A DNA stretch of 21,867 nt from DASUDX01 sp036275365 (GTDB lineage Bacteria; Pseudomonadota; Gammaproteobacteria; Nevskiales; Nevskiaceae). Below, one piece after another: positions 15,201-21,867 of the stretch. The notes below the pieces were generated by a model. That model saw nothing but the letters and a program-made list of their open reading frames with translations, ran no database searches and was not told the DNA's origin. A program made the translations under genes and the position numbers. Position 1 is the stretch's first letter, and each line of letters opens with the position of its first letter. Where the stretch lies: contig DASUDX010000111.1 in assembly GCA_036275365.1 (NCBI GenBank), positions 1-21,867 of the forward strand. Reading direction: 5' to 3'.

Positions 15201-16460
15201 ATGACGCCGACCCTGGTCCAGACCCTCGGCGCCTTGCTCTTCGCAGTGGCCCTGCTGCACACCTTCTCCACCGGGGTGTTCGAGCGCCTGGCCCATCGCC
15301 ACCCGGCCCATGCGGGCACCTTCCACCTGCTCGGCGAGGTGGAAGTGGTGTTCGGCTTCTGGGCGATGATCCTGATCGCGCTGATGTTCGTGGCCGCCCC
15401 GCCCGGGGAGGCGATTGCCTATGTGGAGTCGCGCAACTTCACCGAGCCGCTGTTCGTCTTCGCCATCATGGTGGTGGCCGGCAGCCGGCCGATTCTCTCG
15501 GTCTCCACCCAGCTGGTGCAGGGCTTCGCCCGCCTGCTGCCGCTGCCGCGGCCGGTGGCGATCTACTTCGGCCTGCTGTTCCTGGTGCCGCTGCTCGGCT
15601 CGTTCATCACCGAGCCGGCGGCGATGACCCTGGCCGCCCTGCTGCTGCGCGATCGCTACTTCGGCCAGGGCCTGTCGACGCGCTTCAAGTACGCCACCCT
15701 CGGCGTGCTGTTCGTCAACATCTCCATCGGTGGCGTGCTCACCCCCTTCGCCGCGCCGCCGGTGCTGATGGTGGCGGCGACCTGGAACTGGGATATCGCC
15801 TTCATGCTCACCCAGTTCGGCTGGAAGGCGGTGATCGCGGTGATGGTGAACGCGGTTGCGGTGACGGCCCTGTTCCAGCGCGAGCTGAAGACGGTCGGCT
15901 TCGGCACCCCGGGTGGCGAACGGCCGCCGGTGCCCTTGGCGGTGGTGCTGATCAATCTGCTGCTGCTGGGCGGCGTGGTGGTGTTCGCCCACCACCCGCC
16001 GATCTTCCTCGCCCTGATGCTGCTGTTCATCGGTTTTGCCGATGCCTACAAGCAGCACCAGGACCGGCTGATCCTGCGCGAGGGCCTGCTGGTGGCCTTC
16101 TTCCTGGCCGGACTGGTGGTGCTCGGTGGCCAGCAGCAGTGGTGGCTGCAGCCGCTGCTGCTGAGCATGAGCCCGGACGCGGTGTACTTCGGCGCCACCG
16201 CGCTGACCGCCATCACCGACAACGCCGCGCTCACCTATCTGGGCTCGCTGGTGCCCGGCCTGTCCGACGAGTTCAAGTACATGCTGGTGGCCGGTGCGGT
16301 GACCGGTGGCGGCCTGACGGTGATTGCCAACGCGCCCAACCCGGCGGGCTACTCCATCCTCAAGGGCCGCTTCGAGGACGAGACCATCAGCGCTCTCGGG
16401 CTGCTGACCAACGCGCTGCCGCCGACGGCGGTGGCCATCGTCTGCTTCTACCTGCTCTGA
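15201..16460 (+). CDS. Putative Na+/H+ antiporter (Na_H_antiport_3 type)
   Basis: A 419-residue polytopic inner-membrane protein with about eleven hydrophobic helices. It resembles the putative Na+/H+ antiporter family PF07399: LLHTFSTGVFERLAHRHPAH near the start, the conserved HLLGEVEVVFGFWA, the polar intramembrane segments FITEPAAMTLAALLLRDR and NISIGGVLTPFAAPPVLM, and ATALTAITDNAALTYLGSLV near the C-terminus. The acidic and hydroxyl residues in broken helices are what one expects for ion exchange. The assignment is by family resemblance; ion specificity is unknown. GGAG lies 11 bases before the ATG at 15201, and a weak TAAGGT (15157-15162) could be its -10 box. UbiK follows after three bases, so the three rightward genes are probably one transcript. 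Confidence 0.85.
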   Translation: MTPTLVQTLGALLFAVALLHTFSTGVFERLAHRHPAHAGTFHLLGEVEVVFGFWAMILIALMFVAAPPGEAIAYVESRNFTEPLFVFAIMVVAGSRPILSVSTQLVQGFARLLPLPRPVAIYFGLLFLVPLLGSFITEPAAMTLAALLLRDRYFGQGLSTRFKYATLGVLFVNISIGGVLTPFAAPPVLMVAATWNWDIAFMLTQFGWKAVIAVMVNAVAVTALFQRELKTVGFGTPGGERPPVPLAVVLINLLLLGGVVVFAHHPPIFLALMLLFIGFADAYKQHQDRLILREGLLVAFFLAGLVVLGGQQQWWLQPLLLSMSPDAVYFGATALTAITDNAALTYLGSLVPGLSDEFKYMLVAGAVTGGGLTVIANAPNPAGYSILKGRFEDETISALGLLTNALPPTAVAIVCFYLL

Positions 16461-16463
16461 GCC

Positions 16464-16721
16464 ATGGATCCGATTCCCACCATCGAAGGCCTCGCCGCGC
16501 GGCTGGCCGCCGTGCTGCCACCGGGGCTCAAGGGTTTGCGCCAGGAGCTGGAGGCCAACTTCCGCGCCGTGCTGCAGAGCCAGCTGGAACGGCTGGAACT
16601 GGTCTCGCGCGAGCGCTTCGATGTGCAGGCCGAGCTGCTGGCGCGCACCCAGCAGCGGCTGCGCGAGCTGGAACAGCGGCTCGCCGCGCTCGAGGCCGGC
16701 GGGCGCCGCAGCCCCGACTGA
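16464..16721 (+). CDS. ubiK: Ubiquinone biosynthesis accessory factor UbiK (YqiC/BMFP family)
   Basis: An 85-residue protein. It aligns by eye along its length with E. coli YqiC/UbiK: a start like IEGLAARLAAVLPPGLKGLR, the amphipathic FRAVLQSQLERLELVSRE, then RFDVQAELLARTQQRLRELE and a C-terminal coiled coil (about 55-78). UbiK is a small trimeric, membrane-fusogenic protein that, with UbiJ, assists aerobic ubiquinone synthesis. The start ATG is three bases after the antiporter stop, with no clear ribosome binding site, so coupling is likely. ubiK next to comM is a common gammaproteobacterial arrangement. Confidence 0.92.
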   Translation: MDPIPTIEGLAARLAAVLPPGLKGLRQELEANFRAVLQSQLERLELVSRERFDVQAELLARTQQRLRELEQRLAALEAGGRRSPD

Positions 16722-16734
16722 GCCGCGCCCCGCG

Positions 16735-18249
16735 ATGAGCCTCGCCACCATCCACGCACGCGCCCTCAGCGGGCTGGTGGCGGAGGCGGTGGCGGTGGAG
16801 GTGCATCTGGCGCCGGGCCTGCCGGGGCTGTCGATCGTCGGCCTGCCGGAGGCGGCGGTGCGCGAGGCCAAGGATCGCGTGCGGGCGGCGATCCAGACCT
16901 GCGGCTACCGGGTGCCCCCACGGCGCATCACCATCAATCTGGCGCCGGCCGATCTGCCCAAGGAGGGCGGACGCTTTGACCTCGCCATCGCGCTCGGCAT
17001 TCTGGTCGCCTCCGGACAGCTGCCGGCCGAGCCGCTGCAGGCGCTGGAGGTCCTGGGCGAGCTCTCGCTCTCCGGCGAGATCCGCCCGGTGCGCGGGGCC
17101 CTGCCGGCGGCGCTGGCCGCCAGCCGCGAGGGCCGCGCCCTGCTGCTGCCGGCGGCCAACCGCGAGGAGGCCCGGCTGGCCCCGGGGGCGCAGGTGATCG
17201 CCGCCACCCATCTCGCCGAGCTGTGCACCGCCCTGCACGGCGGACCGCTGCCGTGCGAGCCGCCAGGCGCGCCGCCGCCGGCAACCCCGCGCTACCCCGA
17301 TCTCGCCGAGGTGCGCGGCCAGGCCCAGGCCAAGCGGGCGCTGGAGATCGCCGCCGCTGGCGGACACTCGCTGCTGATGAGCGGTCCCCCCGGGGCGGGC
17401 AAGACCCTGCTGGCCCAGCGCCTGCCCGGGCTGCTGCCGCCGCTGAGCGAGGCCGAGGCTCTGGAGGTGGCGGCGGTGGCCTCGGTGGCACGCGGCCAGT
17501 TCGAGGCCGCCGACTGGGGCCGCCGGCCCTGGCGGGCGCCCCACCACACCGCCTCCGGCGTGGCACTGGTGGGCGGGGGGCCCAGCCCGCGGCCGGGCGA
17601 GATCACCCTGGCCCATCACGGCGTGCTGTTTCTCGACGAGCTGCCGGAGTTCTCCCGCGAGGTGCTCGAGGTGCTGCGCGAGCCGCTGGAGTCCGGGCAG
17701 ATCACCATCTCGCGGGCGGCGCGCCAGCGCGAGTTCCCGGCCCGCTTCCAGCTGGTGGCGGCGATGAATCCCTGCCCCTGTGGCTATCTCGGGGACAGCC
17801 GCCAGAGCTGCCGCTGCACCCCCGACCAGATCAGCCGCTATCGCAGCCGGCTGTCCGGGCCCCTGCTCGATCGCATCGACCTGCACCTGAGCGTGCCGCG
17901 GGTGGACAGCCGCCAGCTCACCGAGGCCAGCGCCCCGGCCGGGGAGAGCAGCGCCCAGGTGCGCGCCCGGGTGGTGGCGGCGCGCGAGCGCCAGCGCGCC
18001 CGCAATCCGCTGGGGGTGTGCAATGCCTGGCTGGATCTGGCCGGGCTGCAGGCCCTGGCGCCGCTGGCCCCGGCGGCGCAGACCCTGGCCACCCAGGCGC
18101 TGGAGCGGCTGGGGCTGTCCGCACGCGGCTATCACCGCGTGCTCAAGCTCGCCCGCACCATCGCCGATCTCGCCGGGGAGGAGATCATCGGCAGCGCGGC
18201 GCTGGCCGAGGCGCTGCGCCTGCGCGAGCGCCCCGCCGAGCCGGGCTGA
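16735..18249 (+). CDS. comM: YifB/ComM family AAA+ ATPase (branch-migration helicase)
   Basis: A 504-residue protein. The N-terminal ChlI-like domain (about 1-175) has the ComM hallmarks VEVHLAPGLPGLSIVGLPEA and ITINLAPADLPKEGGRFDLA. The AAA+ Mg-chelatase-like domain has Walker A GPPGAGKT (217-224) and Walker B VLFLDELPEF, followed by MNPCPCGYLGD and a C-terminal helical domain (LSARGYHRVLKLARTIADLA). In naturally competent bacteria ComM is a hexameric helicase that extends branch migration during integration of transformed DNA; in many others it is present without known competence. The length is normal. I chose the ATG at 16735, 13 bases after ubiK; an in-frame extension to 16621 would lie inside ubiK. 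Confidence 0.95.
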   Translation: MSLATIHARALSGLVAEAVAVEVHLAPGLPGLSIVGLPEAAVREAKDRVRAAIQTCGYRVPPRRITINLAPADLPKEGGRFDLAIALGILVASGQLPAEPLQALEVLGELSLSGEIRPVRGALPAALAASREGRALLLPAANREEARLAPGAQVIAATHLAELCTALHGGPLPCEPPGAPPPATPRYPDLAEVRGQAQAKRALEIAAAGGHSLLMSGPPGAGKTLLAQRLPGLLPPLSEAEALEVAAVASVARGQFEAADWGRRPWRAPHHTASGVALVGGGPSPRPGEITLAHHGVLFLDELPEFSREVLEVLREPLESGQITISRAARQREFPARFQLVAAMNPCPCGYLGDSRQSCRCTPDQISRYRSRLSGPLLDRIDLHLSVPRVDSRQLTEASAPAGESSAQVRARVVAARERQRARNPLGVCNAWLDLAGLQALAPLAPAAQTLATQALERLGLSARGYHRVLKLARTIADLAGEEIIGSAALAEALRLRERPAEPG

Positions 18250-18266
18250 ACGCTGCCCGCAAACGA

Positions 18267-18290
18267 CAAGGGGGCCTTGCGGCCCCCTTG
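18267..18290. terminator. Perfect 10-bp hairpin between convergent comM and porin genes
   Basis: CAAGGGGGCC (18267-18276) pairs perfectly with GGCCCCCTTG (18281-18290) around the loop TTGC. It lies 17 bases after the comM stop and 38 bases after the stop of the leftward porin gene. Leftward, the hairpin is followed by TCGTTTGC, a weak T-rich tract; rightward there is none. Most likely a shared, possibly bidirectional terminator. Confidence 0.7.
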
Positions 18291-18328
18291 GGTGACATCG
18301 TGACGGCGGTGACGCCGCGGCGTTCGAC

Positions 18329-19045
18329 TCAGAGATCGAAGGCCTTCTTCAGACCCACCACCACCTTCATCTCGTCATCGGTGCCGGAGGCCTCGATGTC
18401 GGTGTCGATGATCTGGAAGGTGGCGGTCATGCCGCCGTCGAGGCTCTTGGCCAGACCGATGTGGTAGTCGATGTAGCTGTCATCGGTGCTGCCGATGCCG
18501 ACCAGGAAGCGCTCGATCTCATCGCCGCTGTAGAAGCCGAGGTTGGCGGTGAAGTTCAGCGTCTCGCTGATCGGCAGGGCCAGGGTGCCGTTCAGATAGG
18601 CGGCGTCCTCGGCGGCGCCGTCGCCGATGAAGAAGTTGGCCTCGTCGGCATAGAAGTACTGCACGCCGAAGGCACCGAAGCTCGCGCCCAGCTTGAGCTC
18701 GAAGGTGTTGAGCTCGGCCGCCGCCTCGTCTTCCTCGGTGTAGTAGTAGTAGATGACGCCGAGATCGAAGCCGACATCACCGATCTTGCCGGCGTAGCCG
18801 CCGTAGAGGTCCAGCTCGGTGCCGCCACCGAAGCCGATGTTGGACGCCCAGCTGCCGACATACAGGCCGGAGTCGCTGGCGTAGTCGATGCCGCCCTGCA
18901 CCGCCGCGCCGCCGGTCTGGGCGATGCCACGGAACATGTACTCGCTGAACGCGCCCACGTTGCCGGTGGCACCGGCGAAGGCCGGAGCGCTCATCAAGGA
19001 CGCCGCGCCCACCAGGGAACCCACCATCAAACGCTTGAAGTTCAT
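18329..19045 (-). CDS. TorF-family putative porin (Gcw_chp-like outer membrane protein)
   Basis: A 238-residue protein with a clear signal peptide (1-24, MNFKRLMVGSLVGAASLMSA then PAFA). The mature start GATGNVGAFSEYMFRGIAQT matches the TIGR02001/Gcw_chp family, with alternating beta strands rich in G/Y/F to the C-terminus (VGLKKAFDL). The family is annotated as TorF putative porins of the outer membrane; the solute is unknown. Its loops are acidic (EEDEAAAE, EASGTDDE). In many gammaproteobacteria such genes sit beside glnK/amtB, but no nitrogen genes occur here. A strong AGGAGAGG precedes the ATG at 19045. A two-tier stem-loop lies 45 bases upstream of the start codon, and an intrinsic-type hairpin closes the upstream cytochrome gene, so this looks like a single-gene transcript. 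Confidence 0.88.
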   Translation of the reverse strand: MNFKRLMVGSLVGAASLMSAPAFAGATGNVGAFSEYMFRGIAQTGGAAVQGGIDYASDSGLYVGSWASNIGFGGGTELDLYGGYAGKIGDVGFDLGVIYYYYTEEDEAAAELNTFELKLGASFGAFGVQYFYADEANFFIGDGAAEDAAYLNGTLALPISETLNFTANLGFYSGDEIERFLVGIGSTDDSYIDYHIGLAKSLDGGMTATFQIIDTDIEASGTDDEMKVVVGLKKAFDL

Positions 19046-19089
19046 ATACAAAGCCTCTCCTGAGGTAGTGATGTTTCCAGCTTGAGGTT

Positions 19090-19132
19090 CGCCCGGCGCT
19101 GGCGGCCAAGGCCGCGTCCCCTGCGCCGGGCG
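19090..19132 (-). promoter_or_regulatory. Two-tier stem-loop upstream of the porin gene
   Basis: The outer arms CGCCCGGCGC (19090-19099) and GCGCCGGGCG (19123-19132) pair perfectly over 10 bp. Inside them, GCGGCC (19102-19107) and GGCCGC (19110-19115) form a second 6-bp hairpin. The element ends 45 bases before the porin start. No good promoter is visible between it and the gene, so it is probably in the leader or overlaps the promoter. A regulatory role is inferred from position only. Confidence 0.45.
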
Positions 19133-19207
19133 TCCGGACGGTACTGCCTGCACGGTGACATCGCCGCGACAGCCCTACCGGCGAACCACCCAGGAGCACA
19201 AAAGCAA

Positions 19208-19239
19208 AGGCCGTGCCGATCGTCGGATCGGCACGGCCT
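19208..19239 (-). terminator. Intrinsic terminator of the cytochrome c gene
   Basis: A perfect 14-bp stem (19208-19221 with 19226-19239) has the loop GTCG. On the minus strand it is followed by TTTGCTTTTGTG, a T-rich tract. It lies 45 bases after the stop of the leftward cytochrome gene and separates it from the porin gene. Confidence 0.8.
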
Positions 19240-19284
19240 GACGGGGCCTGCAGGGGGCGGCGGGGCTCGCCGCTCAGCGGCGGA

Positions 19285-19764
19285 TCAGATGCCGGCGTCC
19301 TTGAGCATCTGCTCCACGGCGGCGCGGATCTCGTCGTCGGAGAGGCTGGGATCCCCGCCGCGGGCCGGCATGCCGTTCTTGCCCTTGATCGCCGAGGCGG
19401 TCAGGCCGTCGAGCCCGCCGGCGGCGGTGGCCCGGGCCGACCAGGCGGCCTTGTCGCCGTTCTTCGGGGCATTGAGCACGCCGGCCTGGTGGCAGGCGTT
19501 GCAGGCCTTGGCCAGCACCTCGGCGGCGGTATAGGGCGCGCGCTCGACCTTGGCCACGGTCTTGACCAGCAGCGCCGGGTCGGTCACCACGGCGCCAAAG
19601 GGCTGGATCCGCTGCTCCAGCCGGGCCAGGGCCTGCGGGTCTTCCTCGCGCTCCGGCGCGATGATGGCGGCGGCCAGGATGCACAGGAAGAAGATGCCGA
19701 AGAGTGCCCCCAGCACGAGGGCAAACGTGCTGAAGAACACCTTGTCGTGGTTCTGGTCGTCCAA
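19285..19764 (-). CDS. Membrane-anchored monohaem cytochrome c5-like protein
   Basis: A 159-residue protein with an uncleaved N-terminal membrane anchor (residues about 10-36, FFSTFALVLGALFGIFFLCI) and a periplasmic c-type haem domain: haem attachment CNACH (88-92), with M132 in KGKNGMPARGG as the likely sixth ligand. Spacing and the C-terminal DDEIRAAVEQML helix match the cytochrome c5 family, which passes electrons in the periplasm. The best start is TTG at 19764, giving MDDQNHDKVFF; GGAG lies nine bases upstream, and no ATG fits. A TATACT box at 19809-19804 gives a leader of about 33 bases, and an intrinsic terminator follows, so it is a monocistronic unit. It is divergent from glpK. Confidence 0.9.
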   Translation of the reverse strand: MDDQNHDKVFFSTFALVLGALFGIFFLCILAAAIIAPEREEDPQALARLEQRIQPFGAVVTDPALLVKTVAKVERAPYTAAEVLAKACNACHQAGVLNAPKNGDKAAWSARATAAGGLDGLTASAIKGKNGMPARGGDPSLSDDEIRAAVEQMLKDAGI

Positions 19765-19803
19765 AGCTGAAGGCTCCGCGGTGGCACTCGGAAAACGGCG
19801 CGC

Positions 19804-19832
19804 AGTATAGCCGCAGGGCCTGGCGCGGTCGC
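19804..19832 (-). promoter_or_regulatory. Probable sigma-70 promoter of the cytochrome c gene
   Basis: TATACT (19809-19804 on the minus strand) is a good -10 box. Seventeen bases upstream, GCGACC (19832-19827) is a poor -35 box. The predicted start near 19797 leaves about 33 bases to the TTG codon. Confidence 0.4.
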
Positions 19833-19956
19833 CGGGGCGCCGGCGCCCGGTGCTGTGCACGGGCGCGACCGGACGATGCCCTGTTTTGGTGCGCGGCCGC
19901 AGCCGCCGGCCGCGGGTAAGCTCTGGATTCCCGCCCCGCCCTCCGGAGTGCTGCGC

Positions 19957-21471
19957 ATGCCCGCCCCTCTGCTGCTGGCCATCGACCAGGGCACCACCAG
20001 CAGCCGCGCCCTGGTGTTCGACCGCCGCGGCCAGCGCCGTGGCGCCAGCCAGCGCGAGCTGCCGCAGTCCTTCCCGCGCGAGGGCTGGGTGGAGCACGAC
20101 CCGGAACGGATCGTCGAGGATGTGGTGGCCTGCGTGCGCGAGGCGCTGGCCGCGGCCGGGGCCACGGCGGCGGACATCGCCGGCCTCGGCATCACCAACC
20201 AGCGCGAGACCACCGTGCTGTGGGAGCGCGCCAGCGGCCGCGCCCTGCACCCGGCCATCGTCTGGCAGGACCGCCGGACCGCGGCCTTCTGCGCCGAGCA
20301 GGCCGCCCACAGCGACTGGCTGGCCGAGCGCACCGGGCTGCTGCTGGATCCCTACTTCTCGGCGACCAAGCTGGCCTGGCTGCTCGACCAGATCCCCGGG
20401 GCGCGGGCCCGCGCCGAGGCCGGCGAGCTCGCCTTCGGCACCATCGACAGCTGGCTGCTGTGGCGGCTCAGCGGCGGGCGCGTGCACGCCACCGATGCCA
20501 GCAACGCCAGCCGCACCGCGCTGTTCAACCTGCATGCCCAGGACTGGGACCCGGAGCTGCTGCGCTTCTTCCGCATTCCGCCGGCCCTGCTGCCGGCGGT
20601 GCGCGACTGCGCGGCCGAGTTCGGCCACACCGAACCGGCGCTGTTCGGCGGGCCGATCGCCATCCGCGGCCTCGCCGGCGACCAGCAGGCCGCCACCATC
20701 GGCCAGGCCTGCTTCGCCCCGGGCATGATCAAGTCCACCTATGGCACCGGCTGCTTCATGGTGCTCAACACCGGGAGCCAGTGCGTGCGCTCGCGCTCGC
20801 GGCTGCTCTCCACCGTCGCCTACCGCCTTGGCGGACGCACCACCTATGCGCTGGAGGGCAGCATCTTCGTCGCCGGGGCGGCGGTGCAGTGGCTGCGCGA
20901 TGCGGTGCATCTGATCGGCAGTGCCGGCGAGACCGAGAAGCTGGCGCGCTCGATCGAGGACAGCGAGGGGGTCTATCTGGTGCCGGCCTTCACCGGGCTG
21001 GGGGCGCCCTGGTGGGACCCGCAGGCGCGCGGCGCCATCCTCGGCCTGACCCGCAACAGCGGCATCGCCCACATCGTGCGCGCGGCGCTGGAGAGCGTCG
21101 GCTTCCAGACCCGCGATCTGCTCGAGGCGATGCGCGCCGATGCCCCTGCGCCCACCGAGCTGCGGGTGGATGGCGGCATGGTGGTGAACGACTGGCTGAC
21201 CCAGTCGCTGGCCGATCTCGCCCAGGTGCCGGTGGTGCGCCCGGCCACGGTGGAGACCACCGCCCTGGGCGCCGCCTTTCTGGCCGGGCTGCAGGCCGGG
21301 GTCTATGACTCGCTCGATCAGATCGCCGCGCTCTGGCAGGCCGAGCGCCGCTTCAGCCCGGCGCTGGACGCCGCCAGCGCGCACCGTCGCCACCAGGGCT
21401 GGCAGGCGGCGGTGGCGCGGGTACGCAGTCCTGCCCCCGGTTCCGTTTCTTCCCAGGAGGTGCGCGGATGA
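19957..21471 (+). CDS. glpK: Glycerol kinase
   Basis: A 504-residue FGGY-family kinase, the same size as E. coli GlpK (502). It phosphorylates glycerol to glycerol-3-phosphate with ATP in the cytoplasm. Motifs include the phosphate loop AIDQGTTSSRA (8-18), GITNQRETTVLWE, PAIVWQDRRT, PYFSATKLAWLLD, GTIDSWLLWRL, GDQQAATIGQACF, KSTYGTGCFMVLNTG, and the C-terminal ELRVDGGMVVNDWLTQ and PATVETTALGAAFLAGL. GGAG lies 10 bases before the ATG at 19957. No glpF, glpD or glpR is in the window. The stop overlaps the start of a small downstream gene (ATGA). Palindromes at 19835-19848 and 19892-19914 in the upstream region might be operator sites, but nothing identifies a regulator. Confidence 0.97.
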   Translation: MPAPLLLAIDQGTTSSRALVFDRRGQRRGASQRELPQSFPREGWVEHDPERIVEDVVACVREALAAAGATAADIAGLGITNQRETTVLWERASGRALHPAIVWQDRRTAAFCAEQAAHSDWLAERTGLLLDPYFSATKLAWLLDQIPGARARAEAGELAFGTIDSWLLWRLSGGRVHATDASNASRTALFNLHAQDWDPELLRFFRIPPALLPAVRDCAAEFGHTEPALFGGPIAIRGLAGDQQAATIGQACFAPGMIKSTYGTGCFMVLNTGSQCVRSRSRLLSTVAYRLGGRTTYALEGSIFVAGAAVQWLRDAVHLIGSAGETEKLARSIEDSEGVYLVPAFTGLGAPWWDPQARGAILGLTRNSGIAHIVRAALESVGFQTRDLLEAMRADAPAPTELRVDGGMVVNDWLTQSLADLAQVPVVRPATVETTALGAAFLAGLQAGVYDSLDQIAALWQAERRFSPALDAASAHRRHQGWQAAVARVRSPAPGSVSSQEVRG

Positions 21472-21707
21472 TGGCTCTTGGTATCGGTTTGATCGTGCTG
21501 GGCCTGGTGCTGGCCCTGGTGGCGCGCCAGCTGCGCCGGCGCCAGGCCCCGGCGGCGAGCCGCCCGGCCCGGCGCGACGATGGCCATGCGCCGGTGATCG
21601 CCAGTGACGGCGGCAGCCGGCCCGGCAAGGACAAGAGTCCGGACGAGGCCGGCGGCGACAGCGACGGCGGCGGTGGCGATGGCGGAGGCGGGGGCGGCGG
21701 GGATTAG
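21468..21707 (+). CDS. Small membrane-anchored protein with glycine/aspartate-rich tail, unknown function
   Basis: A 79-residue protein. Residues about 3-20 are one hydrophobic helix (ALGIGLIVLGLVLALVARQL), followed by RRR, so the rest is probably cytoplasmic by the positive-inside rule. The C-terminal half is hydrophilic and ends in a low-complexity run of Gly and Asp (about 62-79). Its ATG overlaps the glpK TGA (ATGA), and AGGAGG lies seven bases before it, a strong sign of real translation. A second ATG follows immediately at 21471. I do not recognise a family. The simple-sequence tail means homology there would be uninformative. Confidence 0.65.
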   Translation: MMALGIGLIVLGLVLALVARQLRRRQAPAASRPARRDDGHAPVIASDGGSRPGKDKSPDEAGGDSDGGGGDGGGGGGGD

Positions 21708-21713
21708 GGCCTG

Positions 21714-21867
21714 TTCACGCGACGCCGGTCGCTGCGTTGCGAGTCCAGCATTCCGCCAGGCAAGGCGCGACCGACGCGGTTTGCTGATTGCAAATGAGGA
21801 GGGAGCAACACCGCATGGCGGGCGGCTGGCCGCAACCCGGAGGGGCGGGGCCGTTGATGCGCATCGC
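21714..21867. repeat. Structured non-coding element with two successive hairpins, probable dispersed intergenic repeat
   Basis: After the last stop codon no gene is seen. Hairpin 1 (21726-21773): CGGTCGC pairs with GCGACCG, then, past a bulged T, GCGTTGC pairs with GCAAGGC with one mismatch, around a 19-base loop. Hairpin 2 (21776-21814): GCGGTTTGCT pairs with AGCAACACCGC with one bulge. GGGCC at 21707 and a similar stretch at 21848 (GGGCCGTTGATGCGCATCGC against GGGCCTGTTCACGCGACGCC) suggest that a second tandem unit starts about 141 bases later and is cut by the window edge. From memory, the core CCAGGCAAGGCGCGACC recurs between genes in several high-GC Proteobacteria; I could not verify this. 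Confidence 0.5.

Noticed and set aside
21815..21867. ATG with an upstream AGGAGG (about 21797) as the start of a new gene running off the window
   Set aside because: The spacing to the ATG is long, the ATG sits directly after a hairpin arm of the non-coding element, and the 17 visible codons (MAGGWPQPGGAGPLMRI) resemble nothing. It is better explained by the repeat.

Overview
The window is about 21.9 kb of GC-rich chromosomal DNA that is almost fully coded. The gene set points to a high-GC gammaproteobacterium, possibly of the Xanthomonadales/Chromatiales type: ttcA, waaA, ubiK next to comM, a TorF-type porin, a membrane-anchored cytochrome c5-like protein, glpK, and a four-gene Gld-like ABC system. 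This placement is inference from gene content and base composition. There is no rRNA, tRNA, CRISPR array, transposase, integrase or phage gene.

Layout. (1) Positions 1-2018, minus strand: the 5' end of ttcA and, upstream of it, a POT peptide transporter with a long hydrophilic insert. (2) 2103-5072, minus: a tight three-gene set of MATE exporter, AspH-like Fe(II)/2-oxoglutarate dioxygenase and sulfotransferase. It looks like a small modification-plus-export cassette of unknown substrate. (3) 5197-11151, plus: two paralogous exported repeat proteins with C-terminal peptidoglycan-binding domains, then waaA (Kdo transferase), then a metallo-beta-lactamase-fold exonuclease and an ATP-dependent DNA ligase of the ligase-associated DNA repair module. 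All are overlapping or nearly so. (4) 11028-15032, minus: ABC ATPase, permease, GldG-like protein and DUF4340 protein. The last gene overlaps the 3' end of the ligase gene tail to tail. (5) 15201-18249, plus: putative Na+/H+ antiporter, ubiK, comM. (6) 18329-19045, minus: a TorF-family porin, separated from comM by a perfect hairpin. (7) 19285-19764, minus: a cytochrome c5-like protein with its own promoter and terminator. (8) 19957-21707, plus: glpK and a small membrane-anchored glycine-rich protein. The window ends in about 160 bases of non-coding sequence that can fold into two consecutive long imperfect hairpins and resembles a dispersed intergenic repeat.

Most genes are ordinary housekeeping or transport genes. 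The parts that look least described are the twin three-cysteine repeat proteins upstream of waaA, the MATE/dioxygenase/sulfotransferase cassette, the exonuclease-ligase pair lacking its usual helicase and PdeM neighbours, and the structured non-coding element at the right edge. I see no defence system or other wholly novel machine that the sequence clearly supports.
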